The notes under the pieces were generated by a model. The model saw only the letters and a program-made list of their open reading frames with translations, was not told the DNA's origin and searched no databases. A DNA stretch of 64,000 bases from Hydrangea macrophylla (taxonomy: Eukaryota; Streptophyta; Magnoliopsida; Cornales; Hydrangeaceae), in contig CM066994.1 in assembly GCA_033977485.1 (NCBI GenBank), positions 42,247,155-42,311,154 on the forward strand. The letters run 5' to 3'. The position numbers were made by a program, and so were the translations under genes. The first letter of the stretch is position 1; each line of letters begins with the position of its first letter. Of the stretch, positions 10,731 to 21,607 are shown one piece after another.

Positions 10731-10763
10731 GATAACCCGTGCTATGCACGGGTTGTACGCTAG
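10731..10763 (+). mobile_element. Helitron-like 3' terminus
   Basis: A strong hairpin CCCGTGC-TAT-GCACGGG (10737-10752) is followed by about 7 bases and CTAG. This is the standard 3' end of plant Helitrons. The base after CTAG is A rather than the expected T, and no matching 5' TC end was located, so only the terminus is annotated. Confidence 0.5.
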
Positions 10764-12753
10764 AATAACTCATTGCCAAATAATATGATGAAACTATAGA
10801 ACTGTTTACATGAGAAGTTATTAAGAGAAGGAATATAATTCTAGAATCTCACTAGAGTAAAGAGATGAAACCATAACTATGTAAACAACTTTTCAATTAG
10901 CAATTCTAAATTTAACAATATGCTCACCTCAAAATCATATGTACGAACTTAAAAAAAAAAAAAAAAAAAAAAAAGGAACTTAAATCTAGTAAAATAGAGG
11001 CAAAATTCATTTAACCACTTTAAGAAACACAAAAATCATTCTGAGAGAGGAGCATGTATCTTGCATCCTTGTGCTTTGCTGGATGATTAATTTGCTCTTT
11101 CCCATAGTACGACAATGCGGTGTTCTTTTGAGGCCTACTTAGCCACCCAAGGCAGCAATTTGGTGGGTAGAGCTCCATTGTCGATGATTTTTCAGTAACT
11201 CTTCTACTGCACCTTGTGATTCTTTTAGCCAGTCTCTGCTGGCAATGAAGAGAAACTTGCATTCTCATTCAGAGTTAATGCTCTCAAGAGTGGTGCGAAG
11301 TCAATTATAGGCATGTTTTCTAAAGGTGCTTCAACAATTGGGTATTATATATGGTGGCTTTGGGGTGAAAATATTTGAAAATGTCTATTGGAATTTTTTT
11401 TGGCAGAATTTCTCTAGCTAGGGCTTTGATTGTTTGGCAATATTTCTCTTTTAAGGTTGCATTTGTGTCTTTTCAAATTAGAACTTTTCATACCAAATTC
11501 AATATAGGCAGATGGACAACTATATATACAATTGCAACCTTTCCACTTATTTAAATTTTATGATTTGAAGCAAAAGAAAGATTAAAACGTCAATATTACA
11601 TGGCATATTCTTCTAGAGTTAATTATGTGAACTATTGTCTTTCTTTTTTTAATTTTTTTTTTTTCAATGCCAAATTGCTTTTATCAGTTTCTCTGAATTA
11701 TGACTAACAAATTTCATGTCCAAACTAAGCCAATGAGGGTGGCTCATGAATAGTGTAGACACCAACTGAAAACACAAACAAAGTTGAAGATAGATAATCT
11801 TAGTTAGTGATAGAGATGGGGACTCAAACAATTATCTAAGAGGGAAAAAAGAAACAGAGAGTAGATATGTACATGTTCATCAGGATGCCTAACCAAAGGA
11901 AGTCAAAGTAGTTGACTTGAGTATGACTAATTTAGTTATTTTACACCTAACTCCTATAAGAGTGCAAATATATCCCTAGCTTGAACTAATTCATCAATAA
12001 AAGCAAATTCGATGGTCAGATTGGAGAAAATAAGTCTGATGAGTTCTATTAATTTATAGGCAAGTGTGAATGAATATGATTAAAAAAAAAATAACACAAA
12101 AAATTGGCTTATAGTATATCTTTTTACTTATTTCTATAGACACAAATAAAATAAAACTAATAAAAGTCAAATATAATTCAAAACGAATGAGTGGATGTAT
12201 CACCATTGTATTATCAAGAAAAACAAAAGATCATATTTCTAGGCATTAGGAAAGCCAACTTCATGGATGTAATAACATAATATAAGTGGTTGGACAGCTA
12301 TGCTAGGGGAATACTTACATGTTACATGGTTAGATGAAGAGCCGCAAAGCCTCCAATAACAAATCTAATCAAATGAAACATAAACAACTGTACATGAATT
12401 TCTTAGGCTCGTAATAATAGACGAGCCAAAATTCAATGTATAAAGTAAATATAATTACAATATCAAAAGAACATCCAAATCTATTTTGGAAGAACCATAA
12501 ACTTTAAAAACCATAAAGAAACGATTTCATACATGTATACTATAAGTAATATTTTGTAAATTTGATATGTAAATCAACAATCCAACTAAGAAAAGTGGTC
12601 ACCTCTTTCACGGTCTTTAATCGCGAGATCATTAAATTCCCTTTGAGGTAGCTTTCCAAGGCTGAATTTCTAATCATAGCAAAATAAAATAAAAAAATAG
12701 AAAAGAAAGAAAAAGGAAAAAGAGATCCAGCCGACCATATATCTATCTATCTA
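10764..12753. other. AT-rich stretch, no recognised gene
   Basis: A moderate open frame on the minus strand (11020-11268, 82 codons) lies in slightly GC-richer DNA and contains GWLSRPQKNTALSYYG. I recognise no family, and it starts and ends without supporting signals. The rest is AT-rich with a poly-A run near 10950-10973. Nothing else can be supported. Confidence 0.45.
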
Positions 12754-13594
12754 TCTATTACTATATATAATAGTGGAGAGTTCAAGCATAGAAAAATGTG
12801 GGAGTGACACGTGGTAGTATTTATGTACTTTTTTTTAGGGAGTATTTATGTACCTATATATGTACACATTATTGCACTGATCAAATTTAGTTATGTAATT
12901 TTATATATTCACATAGAGCTGATACATATTTATCCTAGCTTAAATAGTTATGCCGATAGGAACTGAAAAGGCTTGAGGCGCTCATTTACTTTTTTGCGTT
13001 TCTCTTCTCTCTTCTATCTCTTTCTTTGTCTATCCATAGGCTTGAGGCGTTTATTTTTTTTATTTTTTATTTTATAGTAAATAAGCTTATCGTGACTGAA
13101 AAAAGTAAATAAACTTATCTACACTTTCAAATTTTGTTAGTGAGGTCATGAGCAAGAAAAATTTTTAAGTAACTCAAGGTAACCTGATGGCGTGCTGATC
13201 GATTTGGTATTGTGACCAATGGGAGTTGGTTATTAGATGGGATCACATCCATACATACAGGGGTAAAACCAGAAATTTGTATTTGGGGAGATCAGGGGAC
13301 AATTAATTAGTTAGGTTACCCAAGTGGTCACACGAGGGTTTGGGGCCGCGCTTCCGAATTGAATTTTTTTTAGATCTATTTATACATGTTTTCAAGTATA
13401 ATTTTTTTGTATTTGAAATATTTAAATTTACTATTTGAGGTTTGTTGTTTGTAATAGGAGATTGTAATTCTTTAGTTTATAGTTTATGACTATGAATGAC
13501 AGTTCTAAATCTACATAAATATATATAATTTTATAAAATAAAAAATAAAAATTTAGAAGGGCCAATGTGTTGTTTTCAAATTTTTTTTATTTTG

Positions 13595-13615
13595 TGTGTG
13601 TGTGTGTGTGTATGT

Positions 13616-13664
<49 letters not shown>
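13595..13664. repeat. (GT)n followed by a 35-base poly-G run
   Basis: GT repeats from about 13595 lead into G at 13630-13664. Runs this long are unstable and hard to sequence, so the exact length should be treated as approximate. Confidence 0.9.
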
Positions 13665-13665
<1 letters not shown>

Positions 13666-13689
13666 GGGTATCGGCCATATATGAAAATT

Positions 13690-14619
13690 TTAAAAATATC
13701 AAAGTAAAAGTCAATTTTTTATTTTTATTTTGTGTGTGTGTGTGTGGCCAAATATGAAAATTTTAAAAATATCAAGGTAAAAGTCAAATTTTACAAAAAA
13801 TCTTGGAGGACCATAGCTCTCCTATGCATTTACTATCTTCCACTACTGCATACATATAGTAGGTCTCATTATAGGTTCCAAGATGTGAGTCTCATCCAAA
13901 TAATATATTATCATTAATTGGTTCCAACCTTGCAAGGTATAATGTCCCACGTGGTAGCAGGGAGCACTTTAAAATTTCTCCACGAGCAAGGATTTTAATC
14001 CTGTCTTCTAAGAACTGCTAACAAGTCAACAAAATTTTGAAAACGCGTAACAATTTTATTTGTCATGATTTTCTCATTATTTTGTCCTTTAGCTCAATAA
14101 TCGTTTTTACGTTCAAGTGGCCGTATTTATTATAATAGTGAAAGAATAATCAACTAAATTTTAAAAGTCAATTTTTTTTTTATTTTGTGTGTGTGTGTGT
14201 GTATGTGTGTGGCCAAATATGAAAATTTTAAAAAAATCAAGGTAAAAGTCAAATTTTACAAAAAATCTTGGAGGACCATAGCTCTCCTATGCATTTACTA
14301 TCTTCCACTACTGCATACATATAGTAGGTCTCATTATAGGTTCGAAGATGTGAGTCTCATCCAAATAATATATTATCATTAATTGGTTCCAACCTTGCAA
14401 GGTATAATGTCCCACGTGGTAGCAGGGAGCACTTTAAAATTTCTCCACGAGCAAGGATTTTAATCCTGTCTTCTAAGAACTGCTAACAAGTCAACAAAAT
14501 TTTGAAAACGCGTAACAATTTTATTTGTCATGATTTTCTCATTATTTTGTCCTTTAGCTCAATAATCGTTTTTACGTTCAAGTGGCCGTATTTATTATAG
14601 TAGTGAAAGAATAATCAAC
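13690..14619. repeat. 465-bp tandem duplication inside the Helitron
   Basis: Copy 1 starts near 13690 and copy 2 near 14155; for example GGCCAAATATG is at 13746 and 14211, a period of 465. Over about 400 bp I count only a handful of mismatches (aaaatatc/aaaaaatc, ttcc/ttcg, ataa/atag), so the duplication is young. A truncated extra piece of the same unit precedes copy 1 (13672-13735). The paired small open frames beginning MCVC are products of the duplication, not genes. Confidence 0.92.
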
Positions 14620-15144
14620 TCAAACTCAAACTGTAGGAGGTTGAACCATGAGTAGGCAGTGTGATTTTTTTGTTGAATATCTCATGATATGAATATTCAA
14701 TACCACTATTCTATACTCAATTTGACAAACAATTTACCCGCGCATTCTACGGGATACATGCTAATTATAATGATATAGAAGCCTCAAGTGCCACGTGGCA
14801 CAAGGAGAGGCAATGCTATCAAAGTTTTGTAATTTTGCTCATTAAATTACTCTAAATACCTTTTCTTATTTAGCATTGAATCCCTAATAATAAGTCTACT
14901 ATTTTATTATGGGTGTTGAATCTGAAATGTTTGAAAATTGAGATTTTGTGTTATCTATCAGATTGACAAACTTTAATTTATTTATTGCATTTTATGTTAT
15001 ATATCATCAATGTATCTGATAATACTTGTCCCGTGCATTAAACGGGTTAAAAAGAAAACTAGTATATGTAAAAAGCGGAGAAGAAAAGTACAATTGGGAA
15101 AGGAAAAGAAGCATGAATTTCTTTTAATTAGTCCAAGTGGTAAT

Positions 15145-15375
15145 CAGGGCCGGCCTTGAGGCCATGCCCCGAAGCAACCACATGGAGTCTCATTTTTAAG
15201 TTTATTTTCTTCTAATTTCTTCCTAATTTCTATGAAATTTCTCATTTTTAGGCCTATTTTCTTTTAATTTCTTCCTAATTTTTATGAAACTTCGTATAGA
15301 GGCCTCATTTTTTAGGCCCCTTTGAAAGTTCGCTTGAGACCTCGGACAATTTTTGTCATCTCAAAACCGACCCTG
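15145..15375. mobile_element. hAT-type MITE
   Basis: A 231-bp element with ends CAGGGCCGGC and GACCGACCCTG (inverted, imperfect), flanked by 8-bp duplications GTGGTAAT (15137-15144) and GTAGTAAT (15376-15383) differing by one base. The inside carries two direct copies of a TTTTCTT-TAATTTCTTCCTAATTT unit. No coding capacity. The CAGGGCCGGC terminus is characteristic of a widespread plant hAT MITE group. Confidence 0.75.
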
Positions 15376-15514
15376 GTAGTAATCAAACTTGAAGACGATG
15401 GAAACATTGAGACTCTTGATGCCCACCAACATACTAATTTTGGGTGTGGCCTATGAAGTTGTAGAATGTAGAGCACATGGAAAAGAAATGAGTAGAGAGA
15501 AAGGAAAAAAAAAA

Positions 15515-16308
15515 AGGAATAGGATGAAACACATGCATAAGGCTTCTTGAGATGGAATATTATGTCTGTAGAATACCAAGAGATTGAAAAACAAATGCGA
15601 TGCATATCATACTACGTTTACATATTTATTCATAAAATGGGGAAATTAGAAGGTGGGGAAGGTGGTGGAGTAATGCTATGCTTTTTGAATTTTGAATTCC
15701 AAGTTGGTTCCCACATGCTTTTTTAGTTGTACAATTTTCTAACATCGATCACTGTCACAACATGTGGTATAACTGACAAAGCATTTGAAAAATAATTTGG
15801 AATTCAAATATGGAAAGCATAGCATTATTCCTCTTTAATAGGAGAAAGAGAAGTGAAACATAAAATTGTGCAATTAGCTAATTCAAATAGATGTAGTATA
15901 CTATAAAATGACTTCACTTTCTTCATCGGGGGCTTGACCAGTGCCTCAACCATCATTTGAATTTGATAGACAAATCAAACAAACGGAATGAATATATAAT
16001 TTAAGTGCATATCTAAATTATGCATAGAATAAATTTTTTCCACAAAAAAAGGGGAAAAAAATTTCACCTTGGCTTTGCTTCTAAGGTCCAAGGCAGATCC
16101 ACTGACCCTGTAAATAATCAACACCACATACGCATCAAAGATCTGAAAACAAATTTTTTTTTTAAAAAAGAAGTCTTTGATTCTTACTTTTCCAATTTTC
16201 AGAAACAAACTAACAAAAAGAGTAAAGGACTGAAATAATCAAGAGATTACACCGAGAAAGAAAAAAAAACTAGAAGTAGTTTAGACTACAATCTATAAGT
16301 TTGAAAGA
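15515..16308. repeat. Duplicated segment, copy 1
   Basis: Matches 60851-61641 in the same orientation at roughly 90% by eye, from AGGATGAAACACATGC to ATAAGTTTGAAAGAT. Copy 1 is interrupted precisely at 16308/16309, where a minus-oriented LTR starts; copy 2 continues into other DNA. On the minus strand an exon-like stretch (about 16069-16150) begins after TTTTCAG and reads ATCTTTGATGCGTATGTGG; its product is unknown to me. Confidence 0.9.
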
Positions 16309-18074
16309 TGTGGTAGGTTCTTGTGTGATGTGTATGAGATATATGGATGGGTATAACACGTAAGCAGGTTAGTACATGTAAAAAAATAGATAAAATATAT
16401 TAAAATAATGCAGAAAGTACAGTAGAATAATAATGTATAAAAATGCAGTAGAAAAAAGGGAGTCGGAGAGAATGTGGCTCGAGTGAGAACCAACGTAGCC
16501 CCAAATAAGAGAGAGAGAGAAAGCAGTAAAGGGTTCGGTTCTTGGGTGCAGACTGGGTGCATGTATGGAGGAGAGCTTTTATGAGACTAGGTAGAGGCAG
16601 GTTGAATAATGACTGAGGGTTGCTCTTGGGGATTTTGGAGAAGACGATGAATGCCTTAAGTCTTATAGTCAAAATTAAGACTGGGTTAGAGCTTAAGATC
16701 CAGGTTGAACTAGGTTGTTGGATTGGGTTAAAGCTAAAGATTTAGGTTTAACTAGCTTGTTGGGTGTATTGAGCGAGGTTGGTATTTATAGAACATTTGT
16801 GAGGTTCTTGGTACATCTGGAAGTAGCTGAGTTGGCATCTTCAGAGTGGTTCGTCTGTTTGAGGTAGATGGGGACTTAAATGTGTATGTTTAAGGTAGTT
16901 GGGGTCATTAAAATGGGGATGTGGATAAGGCAGTGCATTGAGAAGGTGAGACGAGGTATTGTCGTATTGTTGTCTGATGGTGAAGCAATGCCATTGGTTG
17001 GTCAAAGGGAGGCAAAGGGGGAGGAATACTATTGGTGCAGAAGATACAGCAAGAGGGGGGGGGAACCAAGGTTCTCTTATTGGTTCGGCAAGATGTATTG
17101 TCACTTGGAGCGACGACTTAATATTGTGTAGCGATGGTTTTTATTAGTGTAGAAGTTTAAGCATTGGGGTTATTCGAGGTCATGCTATTGGCTTGCAGAA
17201 TACTCAGCGAGGTCGAAGTGACTAGGCAGGGTGAGAGTCAAAGGTTCCAGCTGGTCTTTGTGGCCATGGGTCTCTCTAATTTGCTATTTGGTTGTGAGGC
17301 TAAAGGGGCAGGGCACGTGATCGATGGTCACGTGACTCTCTTTCTCTTTGGGACCAACTCTAGTTTTGCGTGTGAGGCGTTCAGATAGGGAGGTGCCCCT
17401 GGTTCTAACCACCGAGCCATGAGCTCTCGAATTCCCAGTGGGCATGGCCACCCTTAGCACTACTTCATGACCAAAGGTGGAGAGTCCACGTGTAAGTGTG
17501 TGCTTATGTGTAGTACAGTATTTGTGGGGAGTATCGAGGTCTATTGCGACGCGTGAGGATTGCAAGCGACGCTTTTGATAGCGAGTGGTCGTTCCAAGCG
17601 ATGACATAAATGGTCATTCCAAGCGATGGCAATCTTTGATTATTGGTCGATGGATTGACCGAATTAGGTTTAAGTTGGAGATAATATCCACATGCCAAAT
17701 GGATGGAGCTAGTAGAGAGGGTTGTAGGTAAAATGTGGTCGCTTTGTTCTGCTTTGGGTTGGGCTTATTTGTATTGGGCTTCGATGTGAGTACTCTGAAG
17801 TGAGCTTCAAAGTGGGTATTCTGAAAGTTGGCTTCTGAGTGGGTACTTCGAAGTGGGTATTCTAAAGTAAGCTTTCTAAGTGGGTGCTTTGAATTGGGCT
17901 TCGGAGTGGGTTCCTCTGAGGTGGGCTTCTGAGGTGGGTAAACGTTTAAAGTCTTGGATTGGACCCATGGTGATTATATAGGTGGAACCGATAATTAGTG
18001 GCGATATTGATATACATGGAGTCGTTGGTGACATGCGATGGTTAAACTATGTGAGTGGTTAACCATTACCTACA
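16309..18074 (-). mobile_element. LTR of a Tat-like Ty3/gypsy element (minus orientation, 3' LTR)
   Basis: Read on the minus strand it begins TGTAGGTAATGGTTAACC at 18074 and ends near 16309 (...CCACA). The plus-strand LTR at 61883-63562 is the same family: same first bases, the same CCACTC/GAGTGGG-type repeats, the same TATAAATACC box (here about 16783-16792) and the same AACACGTAAGC stretch near the end. A polypurine stretch immediately outside 18074 makes this the 3' LTR, with internal sequence running to higher coordinates. The element's other LTR is not in the window. Confidence 0.75.
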
Positions 18075-18096
18075 TTAGCCCCCTGTCCATATTCTA
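18075..18096 (-). other. Polypurine tract of the minus-oriented LTR element
   Basis: On the minus strand GGACAGGGGGCTAA directly abuts the LTR start TGTAGG. This is the normal position and composition of the plus-strand DNA primer of an LTR retrotransposon. It fixes the orientation of the 16309-18074 LTR. Confidence 0.65.
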
Positions 18097-20160
18097 GGCG
18101 TGGAGCGGGTAGGATGCGGGCATAATCTTTCCATATCTTTCTGATATGACTTTTTGATGATGGATGGACATCTGTTGCAGGTTGTATGGTGTCCCAATGG
18201 GAATTATGGTGAATCTGGTTATTGACCACTCTGATGGACGTTAGTTTTGCTTGGTACCTGTTGTGTCTTATCTTTGGAGAGTTTCTATAAAAAGGGGCCC
18301 TTGGAAAATTCTTACATCCAGCTCTTCAACCATTTTAAACTTCTTTGGTGAAAGTGTGAGACATGTTTCAGATTCTGCTTCATTTTACGGAAAACTCCCT
18401 ATCTGGGCTATCGCCATGTGATTTGGCGATGGCGTAGGATCAAAACTTCTTAGGACCTCTACCATGCTTTGTATCAAGCTTCTATGTGAAGTGGGACTTC
18501 GAATTTTGCCTAGAATATTTCCAGGGAGTGTTTTTAATAGAGCAAAAATGGGGAAGGAACGTTTTTACTAGTGCACGTGTCTTATTGGATTGTGCATGCT
18601 CTGTCCGAATGTCACACTTTTATACGGTGCTTGGGGTGAATGACTGGTTTATACTTTATTTCCCATATTTTAGGGATGAAGATTGCGATTGTAGGATGAA
18701 ATGGTGATACCCTTATGTTTCTGTGGGGCTGCGAAAGTATTGGGCTACTACAACCTCCTGGGATTTTGGTTTTAGGAGAGAGTGTGTTACTCATGCCACC
18801 CATATGGTGGAGAGTGTAATGCTCGTGCTCTTTGAGGATTGGAGATAATGACTGAGCCATTTGGAGATAGTGAGATTGGGAGAGATTATGATGTTCATGC
18901 CGGCCCGAGGAAGAGCACGATGCTCGTGTCGTTATGTAGATCTGGAGATAAAGGGGGAGAGCGCGATGCCCATACCATCCTATGGAGACATGGAGATAAG
19001 GGTCATCCCTTCTTTGGAAATATGGAGATTAGGGAGGAGAGCGGGTGCTTGTGCCGTCCCTCTGGTGGAGAATGCGATGTTCGTGCCACCCTATGGAGAG
19101 TGGAGCTCGTTCGTTATGGAGAGACGGAGAATAAATCATAACATTAATACTAATAGTGATAGTGGAGTTATTGAGAACTTGTCAGTGGTGTAGACTGTAT
19201 GTTGGTGATTACTCATGCTATGATGTATCGTTTCGATGTATCAAAGTACTTGTGCTATTTGGAGAGGGTAGTAAGCGTGGGGACGTGTTTGGTTGCCACA
19301 AATTTTGAACAATCTTCATGTTGTGCACTTCTTAGAGATATAGACCCAGTGAGCTTTGTGCCTTATAGCACCGACAGTGAAATAATGTAAATACTTTCTC
19401 GAGGGATGCAAAGTACAGTTCTTCGAGTAAGCTTTTCGTTTAAGCTTCGATGGGGTACTTGAGGGTGTGAGAAAGACCTTATCTGAGTGAATGTCGTTTA
19501 CATATAACTTGATTCTTAGACATATTGAACTTGTAAGCGGTAGCAGCATATCGTTGGCGAGGGAGCAAGTGGTGGTGGCATCACGTCGCTAGCTAGAGAG
19601 TGAATTTGCTGGCAAGGGAGCAAATGGAGCATGTCGTTGTCCAGTAAGTGGTGGTGGCATCATGTCACTGCTTATAGAATGAATTTGCTGGCGAGAGAAA
19701 AACTGGAGAATGTCGCTGGCCATAAGTGGTAGTGGCATGATGCTGGCGAGAGAGAAAGTGGTGGCTGTGGCAACATGTCTATTGATTGTTGCTGTCGAGA
19801 GATCAAGTGGAGGCCGCATGTCTTGTGATAAGCATGTTTGTGGGGACATTGTTTTCACCGTGGTCATTGGGATAGTGAAGTTGGAAAATTTGTCTCTTCA
19901 GATTGCCTCCCTTTTTTTTCATGGTTTCTATGTCGATGTGGTGATGGTAACATTAATTTTACCAACAAGTGTGTTGCTAGTAGTTGTACATGATGGAGTC
20001 GACCTTTGTAAGAGATCTGCTCCCAGTTAGTGAAGCAAGAACGAGCAGGAGAGAGAGAAGTTGACCAACCATTTTTTCTTGAATTTATATGGAGAAAAGT
20101 TTTTTTTTTTTTTTTTGGAGAGTGAGTTGTCTAAAATTGAGCAAAAATTGGATGTGGCTT
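18097..20160. mobile_element. 3' non-coding region of the minus Tat element
   Basis: Internal sequence next to the 3' LTR. A TATA box, TATAAAAAGGGG, on the plus strand (18286-18297) would drive transcription opposite to the element, as in the other Tat copy. No intact protein follows it. Diverged tandem arrays fill the rest: GGAGA-rich units with GCTCGTGCC (about 18775-19115), then units of about 100 bp with GGTGGTGGCATCA and GAATTTGCTGGC (about 19565-19760). Tat/Ogre elements are known for hypervariable tandem repeats here. Confidence 0.5.
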
Positions 20161-20179
20161 GTAACTCAGAGGGTCCCTT

Positions 20180-21560
20180 GTCTGAGTCTATTAAGATCAA
20201 CGGATCCCTTCTCCCCCCCCATTTGAAAAGAAACAAGAGCTTGTGGCTTAGGTGTAACTTTTCCTTCTCCACCCGTGGAAAAAGAAAAATAAAATAAAAA
20301 TAAAAAGTTGAAGCTTATGTTGAGCATTTTCTTCACCCCTTTGGAATGGAAAGAAAACAAGAGTTGTTAGCTTAGTTGGAACATTTTCCTCTCCCCTCTG
20401 GAAAGAAATTGAAAAAGAAACTGTTGTCATAGGAGGAACATTTCTTCGCCCCCTTGGAAAGAAATAAAAGTTGATAGTTTAGGTGGAGCATTTTCTTCTC
20501 CCTTCTTGGAAGGAAATAAAAACTGGTAGATGAAGTGGAGCAAAAAACCGGTAACTTAAGTGGAACATTTTCTTTTTTCTTCTTGGAAAGAAATAAAAAC
20601 TGGTAGCTCAAGTGGAGCAAAAAATTGGTAACTTAGAGAGAGCATTTTCTTTTCTTTTTGGAAAGAAATAAAAACTAGTCGCTCAAGTGGAGCAAAAAAC
20701 TGGTAACTTAGGTGGAGCATTTTTTTTTTCTTCTTGGAAAGAAATAAAAACTGGTAGCTCAAGTGGAACAAAAAACTGGTAACTTAGGTGGAGCATTTTC
20801 TTCTCCCATCTTGGAAAGAAATACAAACTGGTAGCTCAAGTGGAGCAAAAAACTGGTAACTTAGGGAGAGCATTTTTTTTTCTTTGAAAGAAATAAAAAA
20901 CTGGTAGCTCAAGTGGAGCAAAAAACTGGTAACTTAGGTGGAGTATTTTCTTCTCCCATCTTGAAAAGAAATAAAAACTGGTAGCTCAAGTGGAGCAAAA
21001 AACTGGTAACTTAGGGACAACATTTTCTTCTCCCATCTTGGAAAGAAATAAAAACTGGTAACTCAAGTGGAGCAAAAAACTGGTAACTTAGGCAGAGCAT
21101 TTTTTTTTTCTTGGAAAGAAATAAAAAACTGGTAGCTCAAGTGGAGTAAAAAATTGGTAACTTAGATGGAGCATTTTCTTCTCCCATCTTGAGAAGAAAA
21201 AAAAATTGGTAGCTTAAGTGGAGCAAAAAAACTAGTAACTTAGGGAGAACAATTTTTTTTCCTTCTTGGAAAGAAATAAAAACTGGTAGCTGAAGCAGAG
21301 CAAATAACTGATAACTTAGGTGGAGCATTTTCTTCTCCCATCTTGGAAATAAATGAAAACTGGTAGCTTAAGTGGAGCAAAAAACTGGTAACTTAGGGAG
21401 AGCATTTTTTTTCCCTTCTTAGAAAGAAATAAAAATTGGTAGCTCAAGTGGAGCAAAAAACTGGTAACTTAGGGAGAGCATTTTCTTTTCTTCTTGGAAA
21501 GAAATAAAAATTGGTAGCTCAGGTGGAGCATTTTCTTCTCCCCTCTTGGAAATTAGATAA
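20180..21560. repeat. Minisatellite, about 77-bp unit
   Basis: About 14 to 17 tandem units of approximately 77 bp. Each unit consists of two related halves, AACTGGTAGCTCAAGTGGAGC and AACTGGTAACTTAGGTGGAGC, followed by a T-rich CATTTTCTTCTCCC spacer and TTGGAAAGAAATAAAA. Units at the left edge (20180-20450) are more diverged than those in the middle. The minus-strand frames through it, with repeating LSYQF motifs, are by-products of the repeat. It lies between the 3' region of the minus Tat element and the antisense-gene relic of another element. Confidence 0.9.
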
Positions 21561-21607
21561 GAGCTGATGAAGCATTTTTTTCTCCTCCATGTTCTCCCTC
21601 AGTTTGG

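Larger units (their letters stand above)
12754..15062 (+). mobile_element. Non-autonomous Helitron
   Basis: The 5' end reads A|TCTATTACTATATATAATA, the usual plant Helitron start. The 3' end has hairpin CCCGT (15030-15034) / ACGGG (15042-15046), then 16 bases to CTAG, followed by T. Insertion between A and T without target duplication is the Helitron signature. No RepHel protein is encoded. The exact 5' base is slightly ambiguous because the end merges with a (TCTA)n run. A second, degraded terminus (hairpin CCCGcgcattctaCGGG then CTAA, 14739-14773) suggests an older Helitron end inside it. The interior holds the 465-bp tandem duplication and a long poly-G/(GT)n tract. Confidence 0.72.

Noticed and set aside
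13732..14382. Two near-identical small proteins starting MCVC
   Set aside because: They are the two copies of the 465-bp DNA duplication. The starts lie in a (GT)n repeat and the frames carry no domain.
20166..21328. Minus-strand proteins with repeated LSYQFF(A)LL motifs
   Set aside because: They arise from reading the 77-bp minisatellite. No selection for the frame is evident and units are interrupted by stops.
20180..21560. CRISPR-like array
   Set aside because: There are no unique spacers between identical repeats: the whole unit repeats with drift, and the context is a plant nuclear retrotransposon.
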